Part shown: positions 41,403-51,942 of the stretch, in pieces
Layout of the letters: each line of letters opens with the position of its first letter
How positions within the stretch are numbered: the stretch's first letter is position 1
Assembly: GCA_047967505.1 (NCBI GenBank)
Contig: CM106541.1
Strand: one strand, 5' to 3'
Length of the DNA: 64,000 bases
Origin: Dipteris shenzhenensis
Lineage: Eukaryota; Polypodiophyta; Polypodiopsida; Gleicheniales
Translations under genes and position numbers: made by a program
Notes under the pieces: generated by a model
The model's input: the letters and a program-made list of their open reading frames with translations, nothing else
Database searches by the model: none
What the model was told of the DNA's origin: nothing

Positions 41403-42754
41403 TCAAACAAATGCATCCTCTAGTACTTTTTCTTCATTCATGTCAGTGTTCTTCTCCACATCTTCAACTAAAATAGGTCCTTCCTTATAGGTGGGGAGAT
41501 CAGCCAAGGAAGCTCTGGTAGAGTTCTCAACCAAGAAGGTAAAAGAGTACTCCTGTAACTCTACTATCCATTCAATCATGCTCGTGGAGATGTTTGTACT
41601 ATTCAACATATGAGGTAGTAGTGAACATGAGGTGAGAACCACAAAAGGCTTGGACAATAGATAAGACCGAAATCTCCTACAGGCATACAAGAGGCTATTC
41701 AGCCGCTGAATACTTCCTTTCTACTTCACTCTTCACTCTACTGGCATAATAGACTGGCCTCATATATCTGGAACCCTCTCCCTGCTGCAAAAGAATAGCA
41801 CCAATAGCATCTGGTCCTACAGAGGGATTCACATAAAAAGTCTTGGAATAATCTGGTGGATCTACACTTGAAATATGAGTCAAGGATTCCTTAACTGCCT
41901 CAAATACCTCTTCACTCTCTGTCGTGCATTTTAGAGGCTCAGATTTTACCACCTGTTGAAGAGGATACAAAATCTGAGATAACATATGAATAAATCTCGA
42001 CAGATACTTACCTTCTGGAGAAAGGTATGCAACTGCTTGGTATTCTCAGGAGAGGACAACATAACTAAAGCTTTTACTTTACCTGGATTTGGCTCAATCC
42101 CATTCTCAGATACAATATGCCCCAATATTTTAATGCTGGTCTGAGCTAACTGAGTCTTCTTAGGATTTAATTGACTGCCATTATTATCAATCTCATAGAA
42201 TATCTGATCCAGCTTTCCACAGTGCCCCCTTCTTCCATTGTACACACAGATGTCATCAATAAACACTCTACAAAATTTATCCAAGAAAGGTGATAAAATC
42301 AGATCTGAATTCTTCTGATAGTGCGAGGAGCCGTTGGTAACTCCAAAAGGCATTTTCCTGTAACAAAAACAGTCCCAGGGGGTAATGAAAGTAGTCTTAA
42401 TTTGATCTTTCTGGGTATGGCTATCTGGAAGTACCCTGAATATCCGTCACACAAGCTGTACATTTCATGACCCGCCACTTTATCAAGAATATCATCCAGA
42501 AAAGGCAGAGGATAGTGGTTTCTCTTTGTCATTGCATTCAGAGGTTTGTAATCAACATGGACTCTCCATTTGTCTACACCTTTTGGCACTATGACCACAT
42601 GACTTATCCAATCAGAGTGAACTATAGGATAAATTATTCCTGCCTTGAGAAGCTTATCTACCTCTTCCTTCAGCACATCTCTCTGTTCCAGGCTTAATCT
42701 CCTTATTTTTTGAAAAACAGGTTTGGCACCTTCATATGCATAGACGTCTCGCAT
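41403..42754 (-). pseudogene. RT and first RNase H of Tat-like element
   Basis: Three consecutive minus-strand frames. 42754-42299: WRVHVDYKPLNAMTKRNHYP, LPFLDDILDKVAGHEMYSLC and DGYSGYFQIAI (RT fingers and palm). 42353-41946: MPFGVTNGSSHYQ and VFIDDICVYN (catalytic Asp pair) with ILGHIVSENGIEPNPGKV. 41985-41403: RNase H with FYVNPSVGPDAIGAILLQQ, YYASRVKSEVERKYSAAE and VVLTSCSLLPHML, where the usual catalytic Asp of D-A-S is replaced by Asn. Frameshifts at about 42330, 41970 and 41693. The start Met at 42754 lies in LTR A sequence and is accidental. Confidence 0.8.
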
Positions 42755-42802
42755 ATAAGGTTTAAAGAAGATCTTGCTGTCATTAACCGTTGCATGTTAC
42801 AT

Positions 42803-42814
42803 TGGTATCAGAGC
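42803..42814 (+). other. Primer binding site of gypsy element A
   Basis: TGGTATCAGAGC two bases after the LTR end, complementary to the initiator Met-tRNA 3' end. Confidence 0.85.
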
Positions 42815-43021
42815 TTCGGTCTGTGATCTAGCTTGACTACCAGCGAGCGTATGGTTGTGTTGAGATTAAGAAAGATCACACTTCCAAGCACCATGGGTCA
42901 GGGAAGAGGAATAGAATACGACGAGTCGGACGTCCAAGAAGATTAAGATAGTCAAAGTTGAAAGAAGTACGCTTCCGTGCAGCGCTCAAGAAATGATGGA
43001 GAAGCTGATGGAGCAAAATAG

Positions 43022-43469
43022 TGTAAGAAATCCTAGATTTACTATATTTAGACATGTGCTAAGGAACAGAAAGGAGAGTGAAATAGCAGAGAACAAGGAA
43101 TAATTGTATTGCTTGAATGTCTGTAGGATAGATGTACTGTCATCCATACAATTGGGCCTCTGTTATATAGAGAGTGAAGAGTCACACATGAAAAGGTGTG
43201 TACTCCAAAGGGTATGTGCATGAAGAGGTGTGTACCCCTTGTGAAGGGTGTGACCCTTGATGAGAGGGTACATTACAATAGGAATGTCTCTTCAATAGAA
43301 TGTCTCTTGTGAAGGGTTGTGCCTCATAGGAAGTGTCCCGTCGAAAGGGCAAGGGTTGTGCCTCATGGGAAGTGTCCCGTCGAAAGGGCATACCCTTCCA
43401 CAAGTGTCCATTCATCAAACCATCCATAAGTCTAGAAATAGAGAAAGGAATACGTCACAGATCATGACA
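43022..43469 (-). repeat. 3' LTR of element B
   Basis: 448 bp. It contains clustered GGGTGTGACCC-like and GTGTACCCC short inverted motifs. A nearly identical copy lies at 50092-50530. Confidence 0.95.
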
Positions 43470-43482
43470 TTCCCTCCCACTC
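43470..43482 (-). other. Polypurine tract of element B
   Basis: GAGTGGGAGGGAA on the minus strand immediately before the 3' LTR. Confidence 0.85.
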
Positions 43483-43525
43483 AAAATAAGACCCTGGTAG
43501 AGATAATGAACCGATGTAGAAAATA

Positions 43526-43909
43526 TCATGGTAAATTCTGAAAATACTGCTGTAAAATGTCAGGGTACTGGTGTAAGTCTTCATCAGATTGCCAAGTAGC
43601 GTCGGAGTCGTCTAGATCTCGCCAAAGAACAAGGAATTCCGTGATAAGTCGATGTCGAGTCTCTCGCTGTTGATGGTCTAGAATATGTTTAGGAATAAGG
43701 AGAACATAATCGTCTTCGATTTCTGGGACATAATCACCTGCAGGAGGAACTGCTTCGTCACTTGGAATGTACTTCTTTAGCCAAGAAACATGAAATGTTG
43801 GATGGATTTTACCCCATGATGGTGGTAATTCCAATTTATAACTTAAAGGTGAATTTTTCTTGACGATCCGGAAAGGTCCATAGTATTTTGGTCGCAACTT
43901 AGGAAACAC
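43526..43909 (-). pseudogene. Element B integrase C-terminus and chromodomain
   Basis: 127 codons. FPKLRPKYYGPFRIVKKNSP is the GPY/F module, HPTFHVSWLKKY follows, and IPKHILDHQQRETRHRLITE with LVLWRDLDDSDATW is the chromodomain (aromatic residues followed by ATW-x-S-E). Separated from the integrase core by a frameshift at about 43915, so a single polyprotein cannot be made. Confidence 0.85.
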
Positions 43910-44802
43910 AGACTTAACCGTCTTATAGCGATGTGTACAAATAATAGCACCATGTCACCGGTGTCAAATTCCGGGTGACGTCTATGTTTGTTGGCAGACC
44001 GTTGATACCGCTCTTGTCCTTTTCGCATATGATCCTTGACTTGAAGTAGAATGTCTTGCATTTCTTGAACCAGTTGATCAGCTAGGGCCACTCGATGTTG
44101 AAGTACAAAATTCGTTGGTACAATCGGAGTGTATCCATAAGCTGCTTGGAATGGAGTCATGCTGATGGCACTATGGAAAGAGTTATTATAAGCAAACTCA
44201 AGGAGTGGTAGATACTCTTCCCAAGCTGCTAGGCGTGATTGAATATAATGTCGAAGCATTTCTTCCAGAACTTGGTTGACTCTTTCAGTCTGGCCATCTG
44301 ATTTTGGGTGGTAGGCTGAACTGAACAGTAGAGTTGTACCCAAAGATTCGAATAGTGAAATCCAAAAGTGACTGGTAAACTTAGGATCTCTGTCGGATAT
44401 GATATTCTTGGGTAATCCATGGTATCGGAAGATGTGTTGTATGAAGAGTTTGGCTATGTCCGGAGCCTGGGCACTGCTTTTGCAAGCAACAAAGTGTGCC
44501 ATTTTGGACAATCGATCAACAATTACCATAATCTGAGTGTTACCTCTGGAGGATCGTGGTAGTGTTGTAATGAAATCCATGGAAATACTTTCCCACCTTT
44601 CAGTTGGAACTGGAAGAGGCTGAAGAAGTCCTGTTGGAAGTCGTCGGCTTGCTTTCATTTGTTGACAAGATAAGCAAGATGTAACCATTTTGATGACGTT
44701 GCTTTTCATCTGAGGCAAGTAGTATGTTGCACTGAGTAACCGATAAGTCTTGTTGATGCCTGGATGGGCAGCATAAGGAACTACATGATGCTCTTTTAAC
44801 AA
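43843..44802 (-). pseudogene. Element B integrase
   Basis: 319 codons. The zinc finger has HHVVPYAAHPGINKTYRLL followed by CLSCQQMK. The catalytic triad is visible as ISMDFITTLP (Asp), IISDRDPKF (Asp) and KSDGQTERVNQVLEEML (Glu) with the usual spacing of about 35 residues between the second Asp and the Glu. FAYNNSFHSAISMTPFQAAY follows. The last ~20 residues are shifted out of frame. Upstream, a frameshift near 44925 separates it from the RT/RNase H frame. Confidence 0.9.
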
Positions 44803-44918
44803 AAGACGTCGAACATCCTTGTCATGTGGTACATAGACGCGATCTTGATAATACAGAAGGTCGTCCGTATAAGAATAGGATGAGAAAATCTTCTGTTCGG
44901 AAATCGAAGGTTGATCTT

Positions 44919-46055
44919 TTAAAGAACCCGTACTGCTGTGCCGAAGTCTTTATCATTGAAATACTTTCCTTTGAATGAATTCGGAACATCTACAGATAAT
45001 GTAGAGATTACCATAGCTGATGCTAGAGGTAACCTGCTGAGAGCATCTGCAACTACATTGCGTAGTCCTGGAATGTACTCAATGGTCATGTGAAAGTTGG
45101 CCAGAAACTCAACCCAGCGTGCTTGTCGAGCGTTCATGACTGGCTGAGTAAAGATATACTTTAAAGAGTGATGGTCCGTCTTCACCACAGAGTCGGCTCC
45201 CATGAGATAATGTTTCCAAGAGCGATAAGCATGTACAACGGCAAGAAACTCCTTATCATAAACCGGGTATCGGGTTTGGATATCAGAATGTTTATGGATG
45301 TCAAAAGCAATAACTCTGCCTTCTTGCATCAAGACTGCTCCTGTAGCGATGTCGGAAGCGTCGGTCATGACCTCAAATGGAAGGTTTGGGTCAGCAATAG
45401 CCATAACTGGTGTGGTAGTGAGTGCTTGCTTGAGTTGTTGGAAACTATACTGTGTTTCGGGAAGCCACTGAAAAACTGCTGTGCTTTTCAATAATTCGGA
45501 CATAGGGGCTGCGATTTCGGAAAACTGATAGACCTTTGTATGGTAGAAGTTTGCCAATCCGAGAAAAGAGCGGACATCATGAACATTCTTAGGAGTAGGC
45601 CAGTTTTGGATTACCTCGACCTTCTTGGGATCCACAGAGATGCCTTGAGCGGAAATAACGTGTCCCAAATATTCGAGTTGGGTGTTGACGAACTCACTCT
45701 TCTCAATGTTGATGTAGAGAGAATTTGCGCGGAGAACTTCAAAAACTTGGTGAAGATGTTGTTTGTGCTCATGTAGGGATCTGCTGAAAACGAGGATGTC
45801 ATCGAGGTAAACGATGACGAACTTATCGAGGAAAGGCCTGAAGATGTCTTTCATTAATGTCATGAATGTGGCCGGGGCATTGTTTAACCCAAAAGGCATG
45901 ACCAAACATTCATAGTGTCCATACTCTGTGCGAAAAGCTGTCTTGTACTCATCGCCTTCTCGTATGCGTATTTGATGATAACTTGAACGAAGATCAATCT
46001 TTGAGAATTGTGTTGCATGTAGAAGTTGATCGAAGAGGTCATCGATGCGAGGCAA
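44919..46055 (-). pseudogene. Element B RT (C-terminal part) and RNase H
   Basis: 378 codons from an internal Met. [29 protein letters not shown], then [11 protein letters not shown] (catalytic YLDD near residue 85), [20 protein letters not shown]. The RNase H part has [48 protein letters not shown] and VVADALSRL. The real frame extends upstream and is cut by a single stop at 46092-46094, where CIDY is followed by TGA instead of an Arg codon (CGA), a typical methyl-CpG transition. The frame ends early in VRVL. Confidence 0.9.
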
Positions 46056-46091
46056 TGGATACTTGTTTTTGATAGTGAGCTTCTTGAGGGC

Positions 46092-47006
46092 TCAGTAGTC
46101 GATGCAGAGGCGCATTGACTTATTCTTTTTTTCCACAAGTAGTACAGGAGATCCGAAAGGGCTGTGACTGGGCCGAATGTGACCTTTGTCGAGTAGTTCG
46201 GTGACCTGTCTTTCGATTTCTTCATTTTGAGTGTAAGAAACCCGATAAGGAGGTTTCGACGGTGGATTACTGCCAGGAATAAGTTCGATTGGGTGATCCA
46301 CTGGTCGTCGAGGTGGTAACTGCTTTGGCAATTCCTGTGGAAAAATATCCAGGTAAGGCTGGAAAAAAGGTTGGCTGAGGTATTTTGGAGGATCCTTTGT
46401 TAGTGTCTCCTCTACTGCCGTAACCAACAGAAGTGAAGTCTTTACTTTACGTTTATGAACCCACTTCTTTACTTGTAGGGCAGAGGCAACTGGGGTTGAA
46501 GGAGAGTCCCTAGAATCAGTTAGCTCAATAAGTTTTCCCTGGTGGACAAACTGGATAGTATGGCTGCGAAAACTGATTGATGGATCATAGTCGTAGAGCC
46601 ACTGTTGTTCAAGTATGACATCGTACCGAGAAAGAGGCATGATGTCGAAGTTCAACTTGTCCGTATAATGTTGGATGCGAAAAGACAAGTTTTTGATCCT
46701 GGTGTTGCACAAGAAGGTAGTTCCATTTGCGAGTTCAATCTGATAGTCCGTGAGACTAGGACTGGTGGTCAACTGAAGTTTGTCAACCATAGAACTAGCT
46801 AGGAAGTTATGAGAGCAGCCACTGTCGATGAGGATAGTGACCGTTGTTCCACGAATCGATCCTTGAACACAAAGTACTTGAGCGGCCCGGGAAGGTTCGG
46901 GGTTGCTGGCAAGGCTCAGGTGGATGGTATTTGCCATTCGAACAGCTTTGCCTTTCTTGTCTTGTGCTGGGGTAGCATCTTCTCTTTGGGAAGTGCTAGG
47001 TTCCAT
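46092..47006 (-). pseudogene. Element B protease and RT N-terminus
   Basis: 304 codons in the frame that includes the zinc knuckle just upstream. The retropepsin active site reads VTILIDSGCSHNFL, with IMPLSRYDVILEQQWLYDYD downstream. Linker PPRRPVDHPIELIPGSNPPS, then RT start KPPYRVSYTQNEEIERQV, GHIRPSHSPFGSPVLLVEKK and MRLCIDY, followed by the premature stop. Retropepsin cleaves the Gag-Pol polyprotein. Confidence 0.9.
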
Positions 47007-48171
47007 ATTGGAATTTTGCTTTGGTCGCTTGGGACAATCGAACCATCTATGGTCGCCTGTACAGATGGTACAAAGTCCTTTTGTGCTGGAGTTGTTCTTC
47101 TTGTCAGTGGCCGCACCTTTATGTTGGGGATGTCGGTAATGACTTTGTGAAGAAGAAGAGGCGCGATCCTTAGAGGAGTGCTTCTGTTGGAATCCAGCAT
47201 ACGATTTCTGAGACTTCTGGGATCTTGAGACTGTCGCTGACCTTGATTACCGGAGTTTTTTCGAAACCTGGTGTTATCTTGAGGGCGAGCACCTTTGGCC
47301 ATAGTAGAGTTCTGTGTGCGATTAGCACTCTGCTTCCTTGTGTTTTGGAAATCTGTAATGCGCTCTGCGCAAGCAATAGCGCCAGTTGTGGTGATGATGT
47401 TTGCTTTGAGGACATCAATGCGTAACGAGGGATTTAGGCCTGAGATGAAAGCATGAAGGCGATGATCCTCAGTTAAACCATCAATCTCTAGCACCAATGT
47501 GGTGAACTGAGAGATGTAGGAAGACAGGGAGCCTGTTTGCTCCAACTATCGGAGTTTTGAACGTGCTTGGAAGTCCGCATTGGCAGGTATGAATTGCTTA
47601 CGGAGCACGTGTTCAAAACGTTCCCATGTTAACACACTTCTGTCGTCCTTTAAGCGTCTTTGCCACCATAGAAAAGCTGTATCCTTGAGGAGGGAGGCTC
47701 CCAAGGCGATCTTTTTGCCTTCAGTGAGGTCAACAGTATCAAAATACATGCGCATTTTTGCGAGCCATTGGTCAACTGTTGGCGATTGCGTTGACCAGTA
47801 TAGGCTTCCGGAAGTTTGATGTCAAGTCTTTTAGTTTTGGAAGCTTGAAGTAAACGGTAGAGGGCATGTAGTTCAGTGTTTTCTACCTCTGGTGGGAATG
47901 AATCCGCATAGCCGTCTGGTTGCGTCACGTCATCCTCTGTATGTGTGGTACTGCGAGAATCTTGAAGTTGGTGAACTTTCTGGACCAAGTCGGAGATGCT
48001 GTCCTGAAGCTGGGAAATTTGAAGTTGCAGTAGTGTTTCGCCTTGTACGTTGACTTCAGGGGTCTTTTTTGGACTTGAGTCTTTGATCTCTGGAGAGGCT
48101 TCACGCGAGCGTTGCGACATATCGGAGATCCCTGTGAGAAAAGCGCGAACTTGCGCTCTAGTTTGTACCAT
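46916..48171 (-). pseudogene. Element B gag
   Basis: Starts MVQTRAQVRAF at 48171. A helical SEISDLVQKV-like region (QLQDSISDLVQKVHQLQDS) is followed by LDIKLPEAYTG, then after a frameshift near 47790 KIALGASLLKDTAFLWWQRR (Retrotrans_gag core), a stop at about 47546 after ARSKLR, SYISQFTTLVLEIDGLTEDH, FISGLNPSLRIDVLKA and, in yet another frame, a zinc knuckle CTICTGDHRWFDCPKR (CX2CX3HX4C, the form common in chromoviruses). Three lesions disrupt it. Confidence 0.85.
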
Positions 48172-48802
48172 TCCTGGAAGAGGATTCGGGCTGCTCCTTG
48201 AGGTTGCTCATGTTGGAGGGGGCAGGCGAGGCAGGATGGAGCCACCCGTGGAAATCCGGTAAAGGAGGTCCTGTCTGAGGTAACACTGGTGATGCCGAAA
48301 GTGGTGTTACTGCTCGTGAGAGGACACGAGTAGGTTGCAGAGTCCACGGATCTGAGAAGGTATAAGGAGCTGCTGTTGGAAGTGGAGGATATCCAGGAGA
48401 AGGAGTGCCTTCGGAGTGTAAATACTGTCGTGGAGAAGGTACAACCTGTATAGGAGGATATCTGGGAGCTGAAGGAGGTGGAGAGTACCCTGGAGATGCT
48501 GAAGGTGAGGGGTAAAATTCTCTCCAAAGATGGACAGCAAACTCTTGAGGAATATCGGGTTCTGGGTATCTTCGTGTCTCGTGGAACACAACCTGGACTG
48601 TGTTGAGGAAGTAATGTAACTGAGGTGCCTCACGCAGAAGATATAGGATGTAGTCCAAATCACTAGGAGGGCACGTGACACAGAAGACCCACGATGCGAA
48701 AGCTCCGAAATGGGCTGGTTGTGCAATCTGAACACGGTATTGTGTGGTAGATGATTCCTGAGGTGTCCTTGAAATGCCGGGTGAATTACCAGGGGTTTCC
48801 AT
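48158..48802 (-). CDS. Extra Pro-rich ORF upstream of gag in element B
   Basis: 214 codons, intact, between the leader and gag. Starts METPGNSPGISRTPQ, has a compact central part (AHFGAFASWVFCVTCPPSD, LDYILYLLREAPQLHYFLNT) and then a Pro/Ser-rich tail. Its stop overlaps the gag start: the sequence ATGGTACAAACTAG carries the gag ATG and, in another frame, the TAG. Such overlap would allow reinitiation or frameshifting onto gag. Family not recognised. It may be an N-terminal Gag extension separated by a shift, or an additional ORF. The absence of stops while the neighbouring gag and pol carry several is notable, though Pro-rich codons rarely mutate to stops. Confidence 0.5.
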   Translation of the reverse strand: METPGNSPGISRTPQESSTTQYRVQIAQPAHFGAFASWVFCVTCPPSDLDYILYLLREAPQLHYFLNTVQVVFHETRRYPEPDIPQEFAVHLWREFYPSPSASPGYSPPPSAPRYPPIQVVPSPRQYLHSEGTPSPGYPPLPTAAPYTFSDPWTLQPTRVLSRAVTPLSASPVLPQTGPPLPDFHGWLHPASPAPSNMSNLKEQPESSSRNGTN

Positions 48803-50078
48803 GCTTTAAGGTAGATTCTTTCATTTGCTGTAATTTGATAATGACAAGGGAATCCTTAAAAGCAGAATGGAAAGACTCCACCTGGCAAGGAGAGCAGGCT
48901 ATCATTGGCGCAACAGGCTGCAGGTACCCGAATCTAGATCACAATAGGGGCTGGCACACCAGGCTGCTGCTGTCATGGCAAAAATCTGTTTGCAGGCTTT
49001 TTTGCGACCGAAAGGCTGGCTGATGCTGTGCTCACGTTGCAGGCTGGAAAGGAGCAGGGCTTCAAAGCCAGCCGGGCTGCAAAGGCAAGGAACCTGGCAG
49101 CGAAAAAGGCAAAGGCTGGCAGCAGAAGTGGCACGGCTGGCAGCGTGATGGTGCGTGAAGGCGGCAGCAGGATGCGTGGGCTGGCAGCGAGATGGCGAGG
49201 CCAAGGCGTGCAGCAAATCTACGCGGGCTGGCAGCGAGATGGCGAGGCCAGGCAGGGCAGCGGAATAGCGAGGGGCTGCGCAGGTAGGCTGAGCGAAATG
49301 GCGAGGCTAGGGGCTGCGCAGGTAGGCTGCGATATGGCGAGGCTAGGGGCTGCTGCTGCGTGGAGATCCGTACGGTGCAGATCCATACGGAACGGGCTGA
49401 GGCGGGCTGCTGTTGTGTGGAGATCCGTATGGTGCAGATCCGTACGGAACGTCAAAGAGGTTCGCCTCTTTTTCGTTGGGGGCTGCCTAAGGTTGGGTAG
49501 TTGCCCAAAAATTAATTGGGGGGTTTAATTAACCCTAGGGTAGCTAGGGTAAACCTAAGGTTAGGGGTTGGGTTTTTTTTTTTTTTTTCCATTTTACCCC
49601 TCTAGGTACCCTTTTATAGGTGCTTGGTGCCTAAAAGGTGTGCCTATTCAAAGGGGTGTGACCCCAGGAATAGGTGCACCTTTTCATGAAGGGGTGTGTC
49701 CCTGTTTTTAAAAGGGGTGTCCCTACATGAATAGGTGTGTCCTTTTGTCCACGATGGGGTGTGTCCCTTGAGTGAGGAGTCGAGACTCGTCATCAAAAGG
49801 TGTGTCCAATGGTGGAAAAAGGTGCGTCCCTTGGTTTTGGGACAGCCCAAGCACCTGAAAAGACACGATTTTTGTCGTGTCCATTCACATCAACTTGTGA
49901 TGTGTGGGAGATAGAGAGGCCATAGATGACTTTAGGCAAGGTTGGCGCGAAAAATTTTTACGCTCATCCTCTCCATCTCTTCCATGCACAATGTGCACGG
50001 ATATCCTTCTAGCGGAAAAGATGTATCAGATCGGCGCTAGAAGGTGGGGGGCATTTCCTATAGGCAGGAGCGAATTTT
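48803..50078 (-). other. Element B leader with two families of short repeats
   Basis: About 48890-49460 is GC-rich with imperfect repeats of GGCTGGCAGCGAGATGGCGA and GAGATCCGTACGGTGCAG. About 49620-49890 has many GGGGTGTG(A/T)CCC-type units, each a short near-palindrome. A T-run (49574-49590) lies between them. The open plus-strand frame over 49028-49528 is a by-product of the repeats. Confidence 0.6.
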
Positions 50079-50090
50079 GCTCTGATACCA
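50079..50090 (-). other. Primer binding site of element B
   Basis: TGGTATCAGAGC on the minus strand next to the 5' LTR. Confidence 0.9.
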
Positions 50091-50091
50091 G

Positions 50092-50530
50092 TGTAAGAAA
50101 TCCTAGATTTACTATATTTAGACATGTGCTAAGGAACAGAAAGGAGACTGAAATAGCAGAGAACAAGGAATAATTGTATTGCTTGAATGTCTGTAGGATA
50201 GATGTACTATCATCCATACAATTGGGCCTCTCTTTATATAGAGAGTGAAGAGTCACACATGAAAAGGTGTGTACTCCAAAGGGTATGTGCATGAAGAGGT
50301 GTGTACCCCTTGTGAAGGGTGTGACCCTTGATGAGAGGGTACATTACAATAAGAATGTCTCTTCAATAGAATGTCTCTTGTGAAGGGTTGTGCCTCATAG
50401 GAAGTGTCCCGTCGAAAGGGCAAGGGTTGTGCCTCATGGGAAGTGTCCCGTCGAAAGTCCACAAGTGTCCATTCATCAAACCATCCATAAGTCTAGAAAT
50501 AGAGAAAGGAATATGTCACAGATCGTGACA
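50092..50530 (-). repeat. 5' LTR of element B
   Basis: 439 bp, TGTCACGATCTGTGACA start on the minus strand. A TATATAAAG-like box lies near 50236. Confidence 0.95.
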
Positions 50531-51942
50531 AATAGACTACTATTGGACCAGTTGACAACTAACTCATGGCAGCCGGAGGAAAAAGAAAGAGAGTTGGAAG
50601 AAACAAAGAAGCAGGTTGAAGAAAAAGAAGAGAGACTTGAATCGAGCGGCAAGTTCTCAAAATTCAAAAAATTGCTCTTGTTGATGCGCGAAGAACGCAA
50701 GCATGAGGAGGCACTACATCGCGAAGAAAGGGCCTAGGTCGAGAAGCAGCACAAGCTCGACCGAGAAGCTATGCTGCCCCAGCACCAGCAGTTGATGGCC
50801 ACTATGTAGGCTAGCATGAGCGCAGCAGTTGCCACATCCGCAGCCTCGTTAGTTTCGACATCAATACCGAAGGTTCCCTCTCTTAACAGGTCCACACCTA
50901 ACTTTGTCAAGTACGACGATAAGTGTGACCATTCAGCTTTATTCATTAGTTTGTAGCGCATTTTCCGTTAGCTCGTATTTCGGACGAAGAAGACAAAGTC
51001 CACCTTGCAGCCCCTCATCTTACGGGTGAGGCGGTCACTTGGTGGCAACATTGGGCCAGTAAGCATACTGACCCAAACACTCATGTCACAAAGTTCGTAT
51101 CGGATACGTTTGTTTCCGACCTCAAAGCGCATTTTTTGCCGCCACAGTATATGCTTAACTTGGAAGATGAGTTGGCTCGTCTTTCCCAGAATGGCTCGCC
51201 TGTGTTGACCTATAGTAACCGGGTCATCACCTTGGCACATCAATTGGGCGTGTCAGAAGACAACAAGCTCAAGCAGTTTATTCGAGGTTTGGATGCTAAC
51301 ATCTGTTTTCTCGTACGAACCTTTGACCCGCTTACCTATGAGCATGCGTTGACCCTCGCTCAGAATCAAGAGATGATGTTGAACGGGGGAAAGCCAAAGC
51401 AGGTCCAAAAGGATACCAAAGCCCCGCAACAGCCCCAACCCCAGCGGGTAAAGGTTCCCAAACGGACAATCAGAAGAAAGCTCACTAGAATCTTGGTCAG
51501 AAGGAGTTTAAGCCAAAGATGACTCCGGATGAAAAAGCTAAGGCGGGCATCATTGGAGGCTACTTACAAGCGGACGAGCAGAAGCAATACCACCAGGAGC
51601 ATCGATGTTTCCATTGCCACCACATAGCTGGGCATAGGAAGAATGATTGCCCCAAGTGGTTAGCCGAGAAGGCTGCGAAAGCACCGTCTTCTACCGTCGC
51701 TTCTGCGGTAGCTCTGTGAGCCCCGCCAACCCCAGCTACTACAAACGCAGTCTTGCCTGCTCTAAATGCCGTTCCAGCGGTGGTCTTTGAAGGTAAGAAG
51801 GAGGGCGACGTCTCAGACCAAAAGAAGGCTCTTATCTGAGCATATGGATCAGCTAAAGCGCAGCCCTTAAGTGGCTACAAACAATGCCTAGCTCTCAGTG
51901 GAGTGATCGGCAACAACGATGGAGTCAAATCTTCCAACAATT

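Larger units (their letters stand above)
40129..42732 (-). mobile_element. Tat-like Ty3/gypsy fragment nested in LTR A
   Basis: A pol-only fragment (RT, RNase H, second RNase H, integrase N-half) without LTRs, PBS or PPT. LTR A sequence is interrupted with a ~15-bp duplication at the edges (CATATTCAAAGACGT left, CATATGCATAGACGT right). That is longer than the 5 bp of LTR integrases. The left edge holds an A-rich run (40137-40155). Confidence 0.7.
38727..42801 (+). repeat. LTR of gypsy element A, split by a nested fragment
   Basis: Starts TGTCACATGCACC at 38727 and ends CGTTGCATGTTACA at 42801. Real LTR parts are 38727-40128 and 42733-42801, about 1.47 kb in total. The rest is the nested Tat-like fragment. 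The terminal part recurs at 51943-52240 and an internal part at 53548-53790. Because pol sequence precedes it and PBS plus gag follow it, this LTR is shared by two element bodies. Confidence 0.8.
43022..50530 (-). mobile_element. Element B: complete Ty3/gypsy chromovirus (nested)
   Basis: 7.5 kb, flanked by AATAG (43017-43021 and 50531-50535), inserted in gag of element A. Minus orientation: 5' LTR 50530-50092, PBS 50090-50079, 1.3-kb leader, extra ORF, gag, protease, RT, RNase H, integrase, chromodomain, PPT and 3' LTR 43469-43022. The LTRs (439 and 448 bp) differ by only a few substitutions and one ~10-bp indel, so it is the youngest datable insertion here. It is nevertheless disabled by point stops and frameshifts. 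Confidence 0.95.
42893..51840 (+). pseudogene. gag of gypsy element A, split by element B
   Basis: The two parts are 42893-43021 (MGQGRGIEYDESDVQED ... MMEKLMEQN) and 50531-51840. The frame runs across the insertion site once the 5-bp duplication is discounted (EQN, then RLLLDQL). The second part has a Lys/Glu-rich coiled coil (KERELEETKKQVEEKEERLE), then out-of-frame segments leading to NLEDELARLSQNGSPVLTY and KLKQFIRGLDANICFLVRTF (Retrotrans_gag), and a zinc knuckle CFHCHHIAGHRKNDC (CX2C...HX4C with one extra residue). Gag packages element RNA. Stops at about 50737 and 50810 and several frameshifts break it. All of pol is deleted; at about 51942 the sequence jumps into the LTR end. Confidence 0.75.

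Noticed and set aside
42803-42814. TGGTATCAGAGC as part of a tRNA gene
   Set aside because: Only the 3'-end complement is present, always next to an LTR; no cloverleaf follows.
49028-49528. 166-codon frame antisense to element B leader
   Set aside because: Lies in tandem leader repeats on the strand opposite to element transcription; composition is that of the repeats.
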